Assembly (NCBI RefSeq): GCF_000764305.2
Contig: NW_025932761.1
Location: 62,001-126,000 of the forward strand
DNA: 64,000 bases
Direction: 5' to 3'
Source of the DNA: Hyalella azteca
Lineage: Eukaryota; Arthropoda; Malacostraca; Amphipoda; Hyalellidae
This document shows, one piece after another, positions 1 through 11,830 of the stretch; within the stretch, counting starts at the first letter, position 1; each line of letters begins with the position of its first letter. The position numbers and the translations under genes are program-made. The notes under the pieces are model-generated. The model was given only the letters and a program-made list of their open reading frames with translations, was not told where the DNA came from and made no database searches.

Positions 1-1060
1 TTGCCAGTGTCTGAAGTCCTTGCTGATAACGCTGATAACAAGCAATATTGCCTAAACTTACCTTCTGTCATTAAAGCGAGTTCATGATTCAATTTATTAG
101 AATTTGTAGTATAATTATTATTATAGCATAGCAGATCCGTAACTAATGCACTCCTAGGCAAGCAAGTTATATGGATGTCAGACGGAAGTTTAATCGTGAC
201 CGGCTACACATTAGGAAGTTTATTAATGAACGCCTCTCAGAGCGCTCAGGAACATCAGAGATATTCCTAAATTGCTGGTCAAACACTGTGCATTTGTGCG
301 ACAAATTATGAACTAAAGCTCTGCAATTCTTTGTTTGCATTCCTTGCTGGGGAGAATGGAGTGAACAAACGTTGTGTTCTAATTACGACCCCCTGCATTT
401 CCCGCTCTTTAACTAAGAATACATCAGATAATTGATAAGAAGAATGCAAGCGTTGTCTAGCAATGACTGGCTAGCACGTTCATATTTTATGACTAACTAA
501 AAAATGTATGGAAGCTTCAAGCGTTCGGAATATATTTTCTCACATTTATACCATAGCATTACGGAAATAATGCACTGCAAGAATCTTGCCGAAATGAAAA
601 TACGAGCAGCGGTGCTTTTGAAAAATATGTATTTTTAATTTGCCCATTGATAATTACTGTTGTCAACTCGCGGGTCATTGCATCAATCCATTTTTTCTTG
701 ATTCGTTCTCCCTTAATGACGTTCAGGTAGCATAAACGTTATGAACACCATTTTTAAGTTTAATCTTAAGTCTTCGTGAAATTGTGATACACATTTCGCA
801 TCTGCTATATGCATCAAGCCACAAAAAATTGCATACGATAAATATATCTCTCGTCATCGAATTTTCATGCATTTTGGTCTAGCGGGTGCATTGCGCGGCA
901 CGACGATGCACGTCTATTTCGAGAAGACGTCTGGCATTTTCTGACGCGTTTGTGAGCATTTAATTTGCATGACAATAGAGACGATATTCTTACGTCTTCG
1001 TCGTGGGACGGTCGCCGCAGACGACGATGTAGACGTTGAGTGACGGCAGCGAGATGGACC
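1..1060. other. gene-free stretch
   Basis: AT-rich sequence with no open frame that resembles a known protein, no clear repeat and no RNA gene that I can recognise. Confidence 0.5.
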
Positions 1061-2140
1061 AACACGTCTCAGTTGCTGCTGGGCTTGTTGCTGCTGTTGC
1101 TGCTACTGCTGCTGAACAATATTGTAGTTTTTCCTCCTTCTACAAGGCCCGTAGATGACGTACATGCCGTCACTGATGTTATTGCTGCAGCTATTAGTGG
1201 CTGTTAGTGCCTGTGTACCGGTCAATGCAGTGTATAGCTATTGGTGCTGCTGATATGCTGCTGTTATTTGGATTGTTCCTTCTGAGTCTGTCTGTTGCTG
1301 TTGCTCCTGTTTTGCCTGCTGTGCTTGCCCTTGATTTGTTTGCTAATATTAGCGCAATACAAACTGCTGCTGCTGTTGTGCCTGTTGCAGTTGCTTTAGT
1401 TTTGTCTGCTGTGTCGACCTGACTAGTAATGTCTGTTAAAATTATTAGTATTATTAGTATATAGTATTATGTTAAAATTATTAGTATTTGCAATACCACA
1501 CCAGCTGTGGTATTGCTGGTGTAGTTTTTGTTCATGTTAGGATATTTTTACGGCAGTTGCTGCACTAACAGCAGAGAAGTCAACTGGTCACCGCTGGTTC
1601 TGAAGAGCACCGCGCACCGGAGATTGTGTCTTTGTTGTGGTTATTGTTGTGTCAGCTGCAGTGCTGATACATGCTAGCTGATATTGCTGTTTTTGCTGCT
1701 TTTGGTTATTATCTGCTCACGCAGTTGCTACTGATAACAATTATCTATCTATGTAAAATTCTCACAAATTATATATCCGCCGCTGATACAGTTACTACAA
1801 CAGTATTTGCTGCGACGTTTGTTGTTACAATAGCATATGTGCTGCAACTTTTGCTGATACAATAACAAGTGTTGCAGCGTTTGCTCATACAATAACAAGT
1901 GCTGCAATATTTGCGGTACAATAACAAGCGCTGCAACTTTTGTTGATTTAATAACAAATACGGTAACGTTTGCAAGTATATTAACACGCACCGCGACGCT
2001 GATATCAGAGCTTTCATTCGCTGAACTAATCACTCAAGGTATTGTTCTGATTAAAATTATAGGTTATGAATGCTGCTGGCGTAATTCCGGTTGATATCAT
2101 CGCTGCTGCTGCGATTTCATCAGATTTTATCGCAGGCAGT
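1060..2140. repeat. degenerate CTG/TGC-rich tandem repeat region
   Basis: Imperfect TGCTGCTGTTGCTGC-type triplet runs begin near 1,060 and recur to about 2,130. Between about 1,740 and 1,990 the structure is a degenerate ~30-bp tandem unit: ACAATAACAAG starts at about 1,859, 1,889 and 1,918, followed by weaker copies. Because 30 is a multiple of three, the unit reads as a ten-residue peptide repeat resembling DTITSAAxFA, but stops and indels break it. The short ORFs here (for example 1,207-1,422) are hydrophobic by-products of the triplet bias and I do not call them genes. Confidence 0.7.
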
Positions 2141-3837
2141 GTACGTAAACATAGCGCAGTATAGCCTTGAGTTTAGTAGAAGAAACCTACCTACCTTTAG
2201 CTAGGTTAGGTATTCCAAGTTTGGCTTTGCGTAAATTTATGTTTTAGGAATTGATAATACTTTAGAAAGTCACTGATGATATCAAATTACAAATTTATAT
2301 TAAAAAATCATAGAATTACAGTATGATGATGACATATCACTGAGACACTGACCAGTCGCACTCACTCTTCAAGCCAGACTGCGCAGAATTTTTCGAAAGG
2401 CAAACACTTTCTTTGCAATAATGTAAACGTGCTCATGTACTTGAAGTTTGGTCGTAAACTTCATTCACTAATTTAAAAGTAATGTCTTGAAAATTTCTAA
2501 CAGAACGTTTTAGTTACTGTCGGAAAATTTTTTCTCATGTTTGACAAAATGCCATCAATATTTTCATTTTTCATCTAATTTAAATATCCAAGTCCAAACT
2601 TTAAACAGTGAAGGCAAACCAAATCCAGCAACTTGCTTTGAAGCTTAATAGGTATCATGTATGACTAGGAGCAAAAAAATTATATCTGTGCATTTACTGA
2701 GCCTATATTGTCATTATTAAATCATGTGGTGAGCATTAATATTATAATGATTTCCATGCTGCCATGCAAGCACCTGCGGCACTTGCTCATACAAAATCTT
2801 ACTCAAGTGCCATGCTTGGGTTTACCTGTAAAATTTACAGCAGTCACTGCCAGATGCCGTCAACAAGTTGTTCAAACCTGTCAACATGCCAGGTGCCTGA
2901 GATGTCAACATGCTTTTAAATGTTAGTTGCTTGAAAGATATGCGATATTTTTAGCCACCTTTGCGTGGTTCAGGAATATCAACTCATAATAGTATGGTTC
3001 CTTTTAGCTGGAAAATTAAACGGGTCATGATTGTCAGAATAGTGACACATTTGTTACTAACCCAAATACGCCATCAAAATGGGTCAAACTGGGTCAAGAT
3101 GACCCACTTTTGGGGAAAGATAAGATGACTGGGTTATATGGACAAAGACTCACTAATTTCTCAGAGGGATTAAACAACTAAAATTCAATTCTTTCTATAT
3201 TGAATACCAGTTCCCAAAAGTTTAAAAGCAAAAATTTATTGAGAATTGACGCTCAAAAATGTAAAATTGGATACCGTAACTTCGGCGTGTTGGTAATTAA
3301 TGTCATTAGTTAAATTCGAGCCGAATTTTAATTACCGTAATGGAAGTGAGCCGAGCAGAGTAGTTATGAATGTCCGTCCAGAGTCCAGAGCATTCCTGAC
3401 ATTAATTTTGAATTCAAAAGCTGAACATGGCTGAAATTCTCGCGGTTTATCAGGAACAATTCGAATGAATGGTATGCTTCGCATTAAATTTTATTCTTAG
3501 GCAAGAATATTTTTAACGTTACCTCTATTTATTTCATTTTAGATACTTTACTTAGTGCATACATTTCTGAATCGTGAGAAACCTGTACAACTAATAATAA
3601 ATGAAGTAAAAACATAAAAATATTTTATATTTTGTGTCGAATCAAGTTAACTATCAACATGCTAACGTTCGTAATAAGTCAATATATACAGATTTCCCAA
3701 CCCAAGGCCGCATCTATATGCTTATAACTTGCGTTTATTGACAACCGGCACATTTGCTTTTACCTAATAGGATATTTGATATGATTTTACTAAGGAGCTA
3801 ATTGGCTCTGAATTTTCAACGCAGGTATTGATTTTAT
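2141..3837. other. gene-free stretch
   Basis: No convincing coding frame. There are AT-rich tracts and a short interrupted palindrome around GGGTCA/TGACCC near 3,075-3,110, but nothing that identifies a gene or a named element. Confidence 0.5.
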
Positions 3838-4095
3838 TTGGCCAGCTGACGGCGGTCGACTCTTAGCCGGCGGTGTTTTGGTGGCTGCCAGCTAGCCGCA
3901 AGTCTGCTCAGAGCCGGCTGTGTTTTGGCGGTGGCGCACGCGCTACCCGACCATGCGCTAGCAGGCGGTGTTTTGGTGGCGGTGTGCTGCCCGGTAGGGT
4001 TTTGGCGGCGGTGAGCTAACCGGCGGTGTTATGGCGGCGGCGCTTTAACCAGCGCTCGGCTCTGAGGCGGCGGTGTTTTGGCGGCAGCGCCAGCC
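3838..4095. repeat. GC-rich degenerate minisatellite (CGGCGGTGTTTTGG unit)
   Basis: The motif GGCGGTGTTTTGGCGG and close variants recur at least seven times, with spacings of roughly 25-60 bp. The block is sharply more GC-rich than the AT-rich DNA on both sides. No frame is open across it in a way that suggests a protein. Confidence 0.7.
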
Positions 4096-7000
4096 AGAGC
4101 TCCCAGGGGCTCGCGGTCGCTTATTTGCTCGTCGCAAATGAAGACGGAGAGCGAGCGCCAAACAGCCACTGCACGATGGTGCGAAAATAAACATTTTTCC
4201 TCACATGTCACTAATATCTTTAAACCTTACGACTTGCCTGTTTGAGTCTTATGACATAAATGTTCCTCTGGTTTACATGTTTGAGACTTATGACTAATGC
4301 TTGGCCCATACACCTACGTCTTAGGTCTTTTCTACCTCAGATGCAGCTTACTAAAGCATTAAATGATCTACGTAGTGTTACTTGCGGAAGAGATGCGAGG
4401 ATTTCCCGCATTTCCCGGGACCTTTATTCTTGATTATTATCATTATTATCAGTAACAAACTCAAGGTGGTCTCAGCCGCCCCATCTTCTTAAACAAACTA
4501 TCAGGGGCTAAAATTAGCCTGGTGTTACAGCTTGAATTGTTAGCATGCATTTTTATTTAAATTTATTTTACATCGTTTTAGAGGCTCATGAATATTAACT
4601 GAATAAATTCAGAGATGCGTAAATGTTCTTCTGATATTTGTTTTTCAATCTTTAAAATTAACGGACTTGAAAATTTGAAATTGAATATTTTCTGCTACAC
4701 TGTTTTGGCGAATTAAAAACGAATTAATGCACAGCAAAAAATTGAGCGTCCTTAACAAGAACCTAAATTCCTACCAAATTAAAAAATCTGAACTGGTGTT
4801 CTAAAAAACAGGTGGCCACCTTGCAGGAAAAATCTATTCAAAGAAATTTTCAAAGAAGAAAACTTAGGAAGATGAACTATTCAGCAAAACAGCCATCCAT
4901 GTCCTCGAAGTTTCTGCCTCACTAGACGAGTCGTGTTTTGTTGAGCTTCAGAAGCAGAAATATCAGAAAATATTATTTTTCAATGTTAAGGAAAATGTTA
5001 CAATTATTTTGTAATATTTTGGGAGATATTAAAAACATTTCCGAAATTCGTTAGCCAATCAGCGAAGCTTCCTTCTTATCAGCATTCAACAAATTGATAT
5101 TGGTTAGTTTTGCGAAAAATTTTACTTCTATTTCAATTTTTCGAGGTGCTGAATAATGCAACCCAGTTTACGTTATGATTTAGTTTAAATTCTAGTAAAT
5201 AAACACAGTAAACAATTTCTAGTAAACATTAAACGTTATTTTTGGCAGGACAATATTTCACACACGTTAAATCACTTTTTCTTGTAACTGGCATTAATAT
5301 ATTTTATCTGCATGTTAGTATGAATTAAATACAGGTTTCATTTTAATACATGCAGCGAATATTGAGGTATCTTCATCATGTCTTCCTACAAATCAAAGAT
5401 GCAATGCTACATAGAGACTAACTGAAAATTTAGACAACGAAATAACTCAAACGTCAGTTGGAAATGTAATGTACAAACCAAGCAACTTCGAAATATCTAC
5501 GTTGGACTGAACAGTTTGTATGAGAAATTTTTTGCCATTCTCCCTTTTCACATTTATTCGATGCTGCTGCAGCAGATCTATAATGACTGCGCGGTTATTC
5601 TGCGAAGTGCAGTCGTCATCTACAATAAAAAGTTTCTTGTAACTTGATATAACATTCAGGGTTTTAACTTCTAACTCACACTGAGAAATAAGTGAGACTT
5701 TGTTCGAATGGCACAGCACTTTTATTTAACTTGCGAGTGTCATCTTTACCCAATTTAGCTTTGCGAAAGCGGCTTCTCAGTGCTACACCCACTTCTTGCT
5801 CGTACTGTGGGAAAGAAAATGTTTCAATATTTTGATAATATGTCACATTCATTTTTATTAGTATAAAATTTCGAGATAAATGAACCATTTGCCGAGCCTC
5901 ATGAATGCAATTAGTAATCATTCAACTAATGTTCCGAAAATTCTACCATGATTTAGCAATTTTGTCTTAAAGTAGATTTTTATTTTCTAAATCTTAATTC
6001 ATGGACTAATTTCGTTATTAATTACAAACAACATTTAAATGTATTATGTAGCATTACCATTGAATGCTACTTAAACATGAAAATGTTATCAGGTAACAAA
6101 ATGATCATGATAATAAAATCTTATCAAATAACAAAGGTAATCAGATAACAAGATGCAATGACGATGGCTAATCAAGCTAACGCAAGGCAAGCAAGGATTA
6201 CATTACGGTTAAATTGAAAGTAACATAGCCCGAGCATTACCGCATTACATAATCATTGTCATTAACAATGTACCAGATAACTAGAAATGAGTTTTTAAAA
6301 GCCGTTCATCTGAATATTGTGTAATTTCGACTTGGTAAAGCATCCAATTATTATTCATGACTGGTTACGTCAACATCTCGTTGAGAGAATCTTGGAAAAA
6401 ATTATATTTGTGGTTGTCAAACACGACATTCAGCTGAATGATCCACTTGAAAAACATTTTGGTTGTTTGAATGAAATTTAAATAAAAATCGACAAATTGA
6501 TGATCATTGTGGGTACAGCAAATAAAGTATAAATTATTGAAAGCGATTAGAAAAATAAAAAATCGTAATTTATCCATCAAATTCACCCGTCACTTCTTGA
6601 TAAATAACAGCTATATTTTGTAGATCACTCCTACACCGTTCGAACGCAGTCTCCACCGCATTATTTTTTCCTATGGCCAAAATTGCATATGTTCCCGCTG
6701 CCAAAACATTGGATAAATGCCCTCAAAAAGTCACAATATCGAGCTGAAAGTTATGTTAACTTTGAGCGGTAATTCGGAGATGGACTTTAGCCGTATGCCG
6801 CAGAGAAAAGAGCAACTTTGTTACCAAGTTAGACAAGTTCTGAGACACTCTTTTTTGTCTAATATTTAATGCAGCGCCTGCACAATATTTCCGTGACTTG
6901 GTAATTATAGGAACTTTTGGCGTTCATTCCGAGCTTCATCAATGTTTGCCTTTAATTTAGAGGGAAACTCGTATTTGACTCAATCTCCAAGCACGTGCAG

Positions 7001-7683
7001 CCGCTGATTGGCGTAAATTTAAACAATTCTAATAAATTATATATGGGGTAAAAAATTGAAGTAAAATTAGGTGCTGTTTTCAAACCCGAGCTATCGCTGT
7101 CTGATGATTAACTGTATTTATATGCATCGTGTAAGCATTTGGAAAGTCTAATTTTAGTTAACTTACCAGTGCATTACTAAAATTCATTTCTTGGATGCCC
7201 TTTGAGTTTTGGAAATCGACACGTTTATACAGCGGAATTTTTTACTTATCACCCGAAGTAAGCGAGATGAAGATTAGCTTCTAGCAATTAATTTTCGAGA
7301 AACTGCACTCGTTTTATATTCATTGCAGATATCTTATGTTAACTTTTTTTTTGCTTCCATCTTATTTGATTTCTATCTCCTTGCCATATTTAGGTTCAGA
7401 GGCCTCAGTAGTCTGTCTCATTATCCAATAGAACAATCACTGTATGAACGTGTACAATTCCAAAATGCTTAAGTCTTTCAAAAAATTAATTCTAATTATG
7501 CACTGGTAAGTCAAGTCAAATTTGGCATCAACCAGATAAGTGTACTATTGTGCAGTAGAACAATAAGACTCATGCAATGAGCACGAAGTAAAGTTTTTGC
7601 AAGGCAAATACAACTAGCATTTGACGATTAATAACTCACAGAAAACAATTCCTTGATACTTCTTTTCCTAGCTCCCACCCACT
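4096..7683. other. gene-free stretch
   Basis: AT-rich sequence without a recognisable gene. The open frames of 60-90 codons (for example 5,447-5,921 and 6,365-6,586 on the minus strand) have no domain or motif that I recognise, and they lie in sequence rich in A/T runs. Confidence 0.45.
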
Positions 7684-7938
7684 AAGTCCACACGCCCACT
7701 TTACCACGACCAAGCCACTTGTGACCAAGCCTTACATTCAAGTCCACACGCCCACTTTACCACGACCAAGCCACTTGTGACCAAGCCTTACATTCAAGTC
7801 CACACGCCCACTTTACCACGACCAAGCCACTTGTGACCAAGCCTTACATTCAAGTCCACATGCCCACTTTACCACGACCAAGCCACTTGTGACCAAGCCT
7901 TACATTCAAGTCCACACGCCCACTTTACCACGACCAAG
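7684..7938. repeat. 56-bp tandem repeat, about 4.5 copies
   Basis: The unit begins AAGTCCACACGCCCACTTTA and restarts at 7,684, 7,740, 7,796, 7,852 and 7,908, an exact period of 56 bp. Copies are almost identical; one has CACATGCCC instead of CACACGCCC near 7,857. This points to a recent expansion. 56 is not a multiple of three, so this is not a coding repeat. Confidence 0.95.
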
Positions 7939-8175
7939 TCCCTCGCCTAAGGACCGATGGAGCCACTGAAGTGCGTTTCACCTGAACAATCCAATACCCT
8001 GAGCGAAATGGTCTTGCATCTTGCGAACGATCGCTGGGCTGAGATAGAAATAATCGAGTTCTCTGGCCGACAACCCAGGTTGTCTTCTCAAGCATGTTGA
8101 TCTCATATCGACAGCCGGAGACACTTTCCACCAGTCAATATTCCATGCATGTATAATTCATAGTTGAGGCGTTCC

Positions 8176-8350
8176 TTTTTAGCGCATTTTCTCATTTATG
8201 GAAAAAATGCACTATTGTGCTCGCCATGTGCGGCTGTCTGTATGTCTGTCTGTCCGTCCGTCTGTCCGTCCGTCGGTGACCTCAAGTTTTCGTCGGCGAG
8301 AAAATGCGCTCTCTGTCACTCACTGCAGTGAGTACTGAGTTAGATATTTT
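8176..8350 (+). repeat. short interspersed repeat with hairpin arms, copy 1
   Basis: This is one of four copies in the window. It starts with TTTTTAGCGCATTTTCTC and contains an internal (GTCC/GTCT)n tract. It carries the inverted arm GAGAAAATGCGCT and ends with the palindrome ACTCACTGCAGTGAGT followed by ACTGAGTTA. The arms AGCGCATTTTCTC and GAGAAAATGCGCT are exact reverse complements, so the transcript or single strand could fold. No pol III A/B box or coding frame was identified, so it could be a MITE or a SINE. Confidence 0.8.
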
Positions 8351-9135
8351 TTTTGGCAGATTGTGACCTGTGCGATTTATACATGAATATTTTTTTGGGA
8401 TCCAAATTCTATGATTATCTCACGATTATCGGCTAATTATCATATACCTTAGGATGATAGTAAATTTTACGATTATTATAAATTTAGCGATCATTACTAC
8501 AGTTGCAAGCCATTTAACTTTTCCTGTTCTCAAACTATCGCCACTAACAAGATTTTTTAACAACTTTGGCCTAAGCTTTCCAAATAATCGCTGCCGAAAA
8601 GAAAAAGTTTTAACTTTCGGCCTAATATTGAAGTCTCCAACGTCGGTGACAGCAAGTACCACATAAATAAATTCATGTGAAGGTTAGTTCAGTAAATGTA
8701 AGCGTGAACGGCCGTTAAAATATCAATGTAACTCGCATACCATTAAATTTAATCTCGTGAACTGTAATGACGCACTAGAAAAGCTACTACTTTATCATGC
8801 ATAATGATTTTGCTGTATATACTATGTTATAGTATTTACTATCCCCAACCTTTCTTTTCCGATGAAAAGGTGATCAATAGAAAATTTGAATTGATGAAAG
8901 ACAGCGAATATTTACATCACCTCATTATCTTTCTTGCCCATTGTTCCTATAATCATTTGCATTTTTTATTAAAAGTGCAATCATCTTTGTTACCATTCAT
9001 TTGATGCTCATCCACTACATCTTGATTTATCTTGCTTGTGCAATCAATCAATTTAAATTTCTTTCAGACAAACATAGTTCCTCACTCCTTCCCTTTTGTG
9101 GAAAATAGAAAAACATTTAAAGAACTTCTGCCGCA
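8351..9135. other. gene-free spacer between two repeat copies
   Basis: No gene is recognised. Overlapping opposite-strand ORFs at 8,426-8,666 share the same sequence and neither shows a domain. Confidence 0.45.
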
Positions 9136-9290
9136 TTTTTAGCGCTTTTTCTCATTTATGGAAAAAATGCACTATTGTGCTCGCCATGTCCGTCCGTCTG
9201 TCCATCCGTCCGTGACTTCACGTTTTCGTCGACGAGAAAATGCTCTCTCTAGCTGTCACTCACTGCAATGAGTACTGAGTTATATTTTTT
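9136..9290 (+). repeat. short interspersed repeat with hairpin arms, copy 2
   Basis: This is the same family as the element at 8,176, in the same orientation about 960 bp downstream. It is more worn: the left arm is AGCGCTTTTTCTC, the GTCC tract is shorter and the terminal palindrome is interrupted (CTGCAATGAGT). The shared ends make the family assignment secure even though the class is unknown. Confidence 0.8.
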
Positions 9291-11335
9291 ATACTTACCC
9301 TTACTTCTTCACGTTGCGCTGCAGGAATTTCAAAGCACGCCGGTGTATAGGAGCTCGTTAGGAGCGTGTTCTTGAGGTCCAGAAAGCTGGACTTGGGCAC
9401 ACTTATCGACAAGCTTTGGTCGTCAGTAAATAAAAAATTTACTATTTTGTCCGCCCGACGCTTCCGAATGAGAAATTCTCTTGAATTTTGCAAACAAAAA
9501 TTTGCAACGACTCTCGCTTCCGAGTTTAATGCTTTTTTATGGATGGCGTCATAAATTTGATAAAAATTGATATGCTGTTGAGCTTTACTGCATTGATGCT
9601 AACTGAAATTATAGTAAATTTTTATCAAACGCGAACGTACCACGAGACTAATATGTACATTCGTCGTGGTAGTTAAGGTTATTAAGCCAAACAGAATTGA
9701 CTTATCCTATTCCTTACTTTATCCTGTATTTTTATTCCACGTTTTAACAAGCGCCAAATTATTTAATATGATATTGACTGCAAATAAGTAAATTTTCGCC
9801 AGGCACGGCTGTTCTTATCTTGCCGTCAGCTTTTTGCAGCGCTTGTATTAGTTTTTTTCTCGTGAATATTCAATGCAATATGTAGAGCCACGCTGCCTGC
9901 ATTCGCTATTCATAAATTCAAGGGGATTTTTAGTAGATCGAAGCGCTTGTTTGGAGTCTCATATGAGCGTTATCGGCTGGCCGAAAAATGGCCATGAGCG
10001 CGGATATTGAGACGCCTTTACTTTACTGATAATAAATAACGAAAATCACGCCATTAAGGAATAGAATGCAAGCAATTTATATTAGTCCCAAATTAATAAG
10101 TTAATTTTTTACTGAATGAAAAGGTGAATTTCATTACGAATCTGACTAGCGTTGTGGCGGCAACGTGATTTAGTATAAAATTTTCAGTTTAAACGAGCTT
10201 GCCAAGCAATTCAAAATAAAAAAACATTATTGCATTGGGTACAGACGCGACCTAGGCACCAATATAATGGCTGTAATATAAATGATTTATACAGCGCCCC
10301 TGCCCTTGGTTGCGGTGGAATAACAGCCCTTGTGCCTGCCTGTGTCATTCGATGCTCTGGAAACTGGGTTTTGTTTTTGTGTCTGACTATAATAAGGAAT
10401 TTTCCTGGTTGGTATTTCAGTTGGTTTAGTGACGAAACTGCAGTAGCACTGAAAAAAATTTTCTTATCAAGAAAGAATAATTTTGCTTTCCTTTAGCCCT
10501 ATATGTCCCTGCCAGCCCGAGAAATTGTTTGTTTTTTAACGTAATAATGAGTTATTTTCAACGATTATAATCAAGTTTGTTCAGTGAGTACCCCACAGCA
10601 CTAGTTACGCTTTCTTCTATTAAGAAAAATGGCTCAATATTCTAAATTATTCTTAACAAGTCGCGACCAGCCCACAATATTATTTTTAAATGTAGTTTAC
10701 ATTACTCGATGGCCGTTACTTCGTTCTCCTCATGTCATCCTGATAGAACTGACAGTCGTTACGGTATATTAAAATTTTAATGTTTACTGTCAATCTGTTA
10801 TATGTGTGCTGTTACCGTAATGCGTGCAGTTATAAAAATAGGTTTCTATGTTTAATTGTGTATGATTTTTTCAGAAATAAAATTGTGTGACAGATGTAGA
10901 AATTAAATTTATTCTCTCATGTAACAATTGCTGCTAAATGCATTGCCCTAACTTACCACAAGGTGATGCCAGCTTTATCCAATCTGATTCTTTATATGGA
11001 ACTTATTATAATTCTATGTTACAGATAAATTTAAATAACTCGCAATTATTATAAAACTCTCCATGATAATATCATCTTAACATTAAATTTATCCTTTTAC
11101 CCTCCTCGTTTTACTCCCGTACATTATTGAAATCAGTTTCTGAAAACACCAAAATAATTTTGGACGGTAAAGCTTTGGACAGGAGAGCTGGCATCTGTCA
11201 ACTTGCCTGAGCCGATGTTCTCGTGACGGGAACGCATCGTCCTCTTTAAATGCTTCAATGGCTCTTTTCTAGCGAGTCCATTTCCGTCACCGCTGATGCA
11301 ACCTGGGACTGCTTATTGTGAGCCGAGCATAGAGT
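9291..11335. other. gene-free stretch
   Basis: Nothing recognisable. An 88-codon ORF at 10,230-10,496 ends in a lysine- and phenylalanine-rich tail and has no domain that I can name. Confidence 0.45.
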
Positions 11336-11830
11336 CATAGACACGAGGTTTCTTCTTGTATTTGTGGGGGGACTGCTATGCCCCGAGGCTTACGGGTAGG
11401 AGGATTTATGGAGACGGTATGTATGTATGAGGTTTCTTCTTGTATTTGTAGGGGGACTGCTATGTCCCGGGGCTTACGTGTAGAAGGATATATGGATATG
11501 GTAGATACGCATGAGCTTTCTAGTGTATTTGTAGGAGGCATTTACACAGACTGTCTGCTTGTTGTGAACCTCTCATATGTAGGATTATTTCTTCTGTATT
11601 TGTAAAGAGCATTTACTCTGACATCTAGTTTTGAAACCTGCATAGACTGTGGGTTTCCTCCTAAATTTGTAGGGGCCATTCATTCTGAAGGGCTACCAGT
11701 TATGAATAAGCACGAGGTTTCTTCTTCTACTTGTAGGGAGCATTTTCTGAGATGGCATGTTGTTTGCAAAGCTCGTGAGGTTGGGAAGTTTTTAATGTAT
11801 TTGTGGACGACATTACTTGAAACGGACTTT
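11336..11830 (+). repeat. degenerate tandem repeat (GGTTTCTTCTTGTATTTGTAGGGG unit)
   Basis: A core resembling GAGGTTTCTTCTTGTATTTG followed by TAGGGGGC recurs about seven times, near 11,342, 11,430, 11,515, 11,583, 11,655, 11,714 and 11,790. The first two units are close to identical over about 87 bp, while later ones are diverged and spaced 60-90 bp. Frames running through it on both strands (11,335-11,605) are repeat translations, not genes. Confidence 0.75.
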
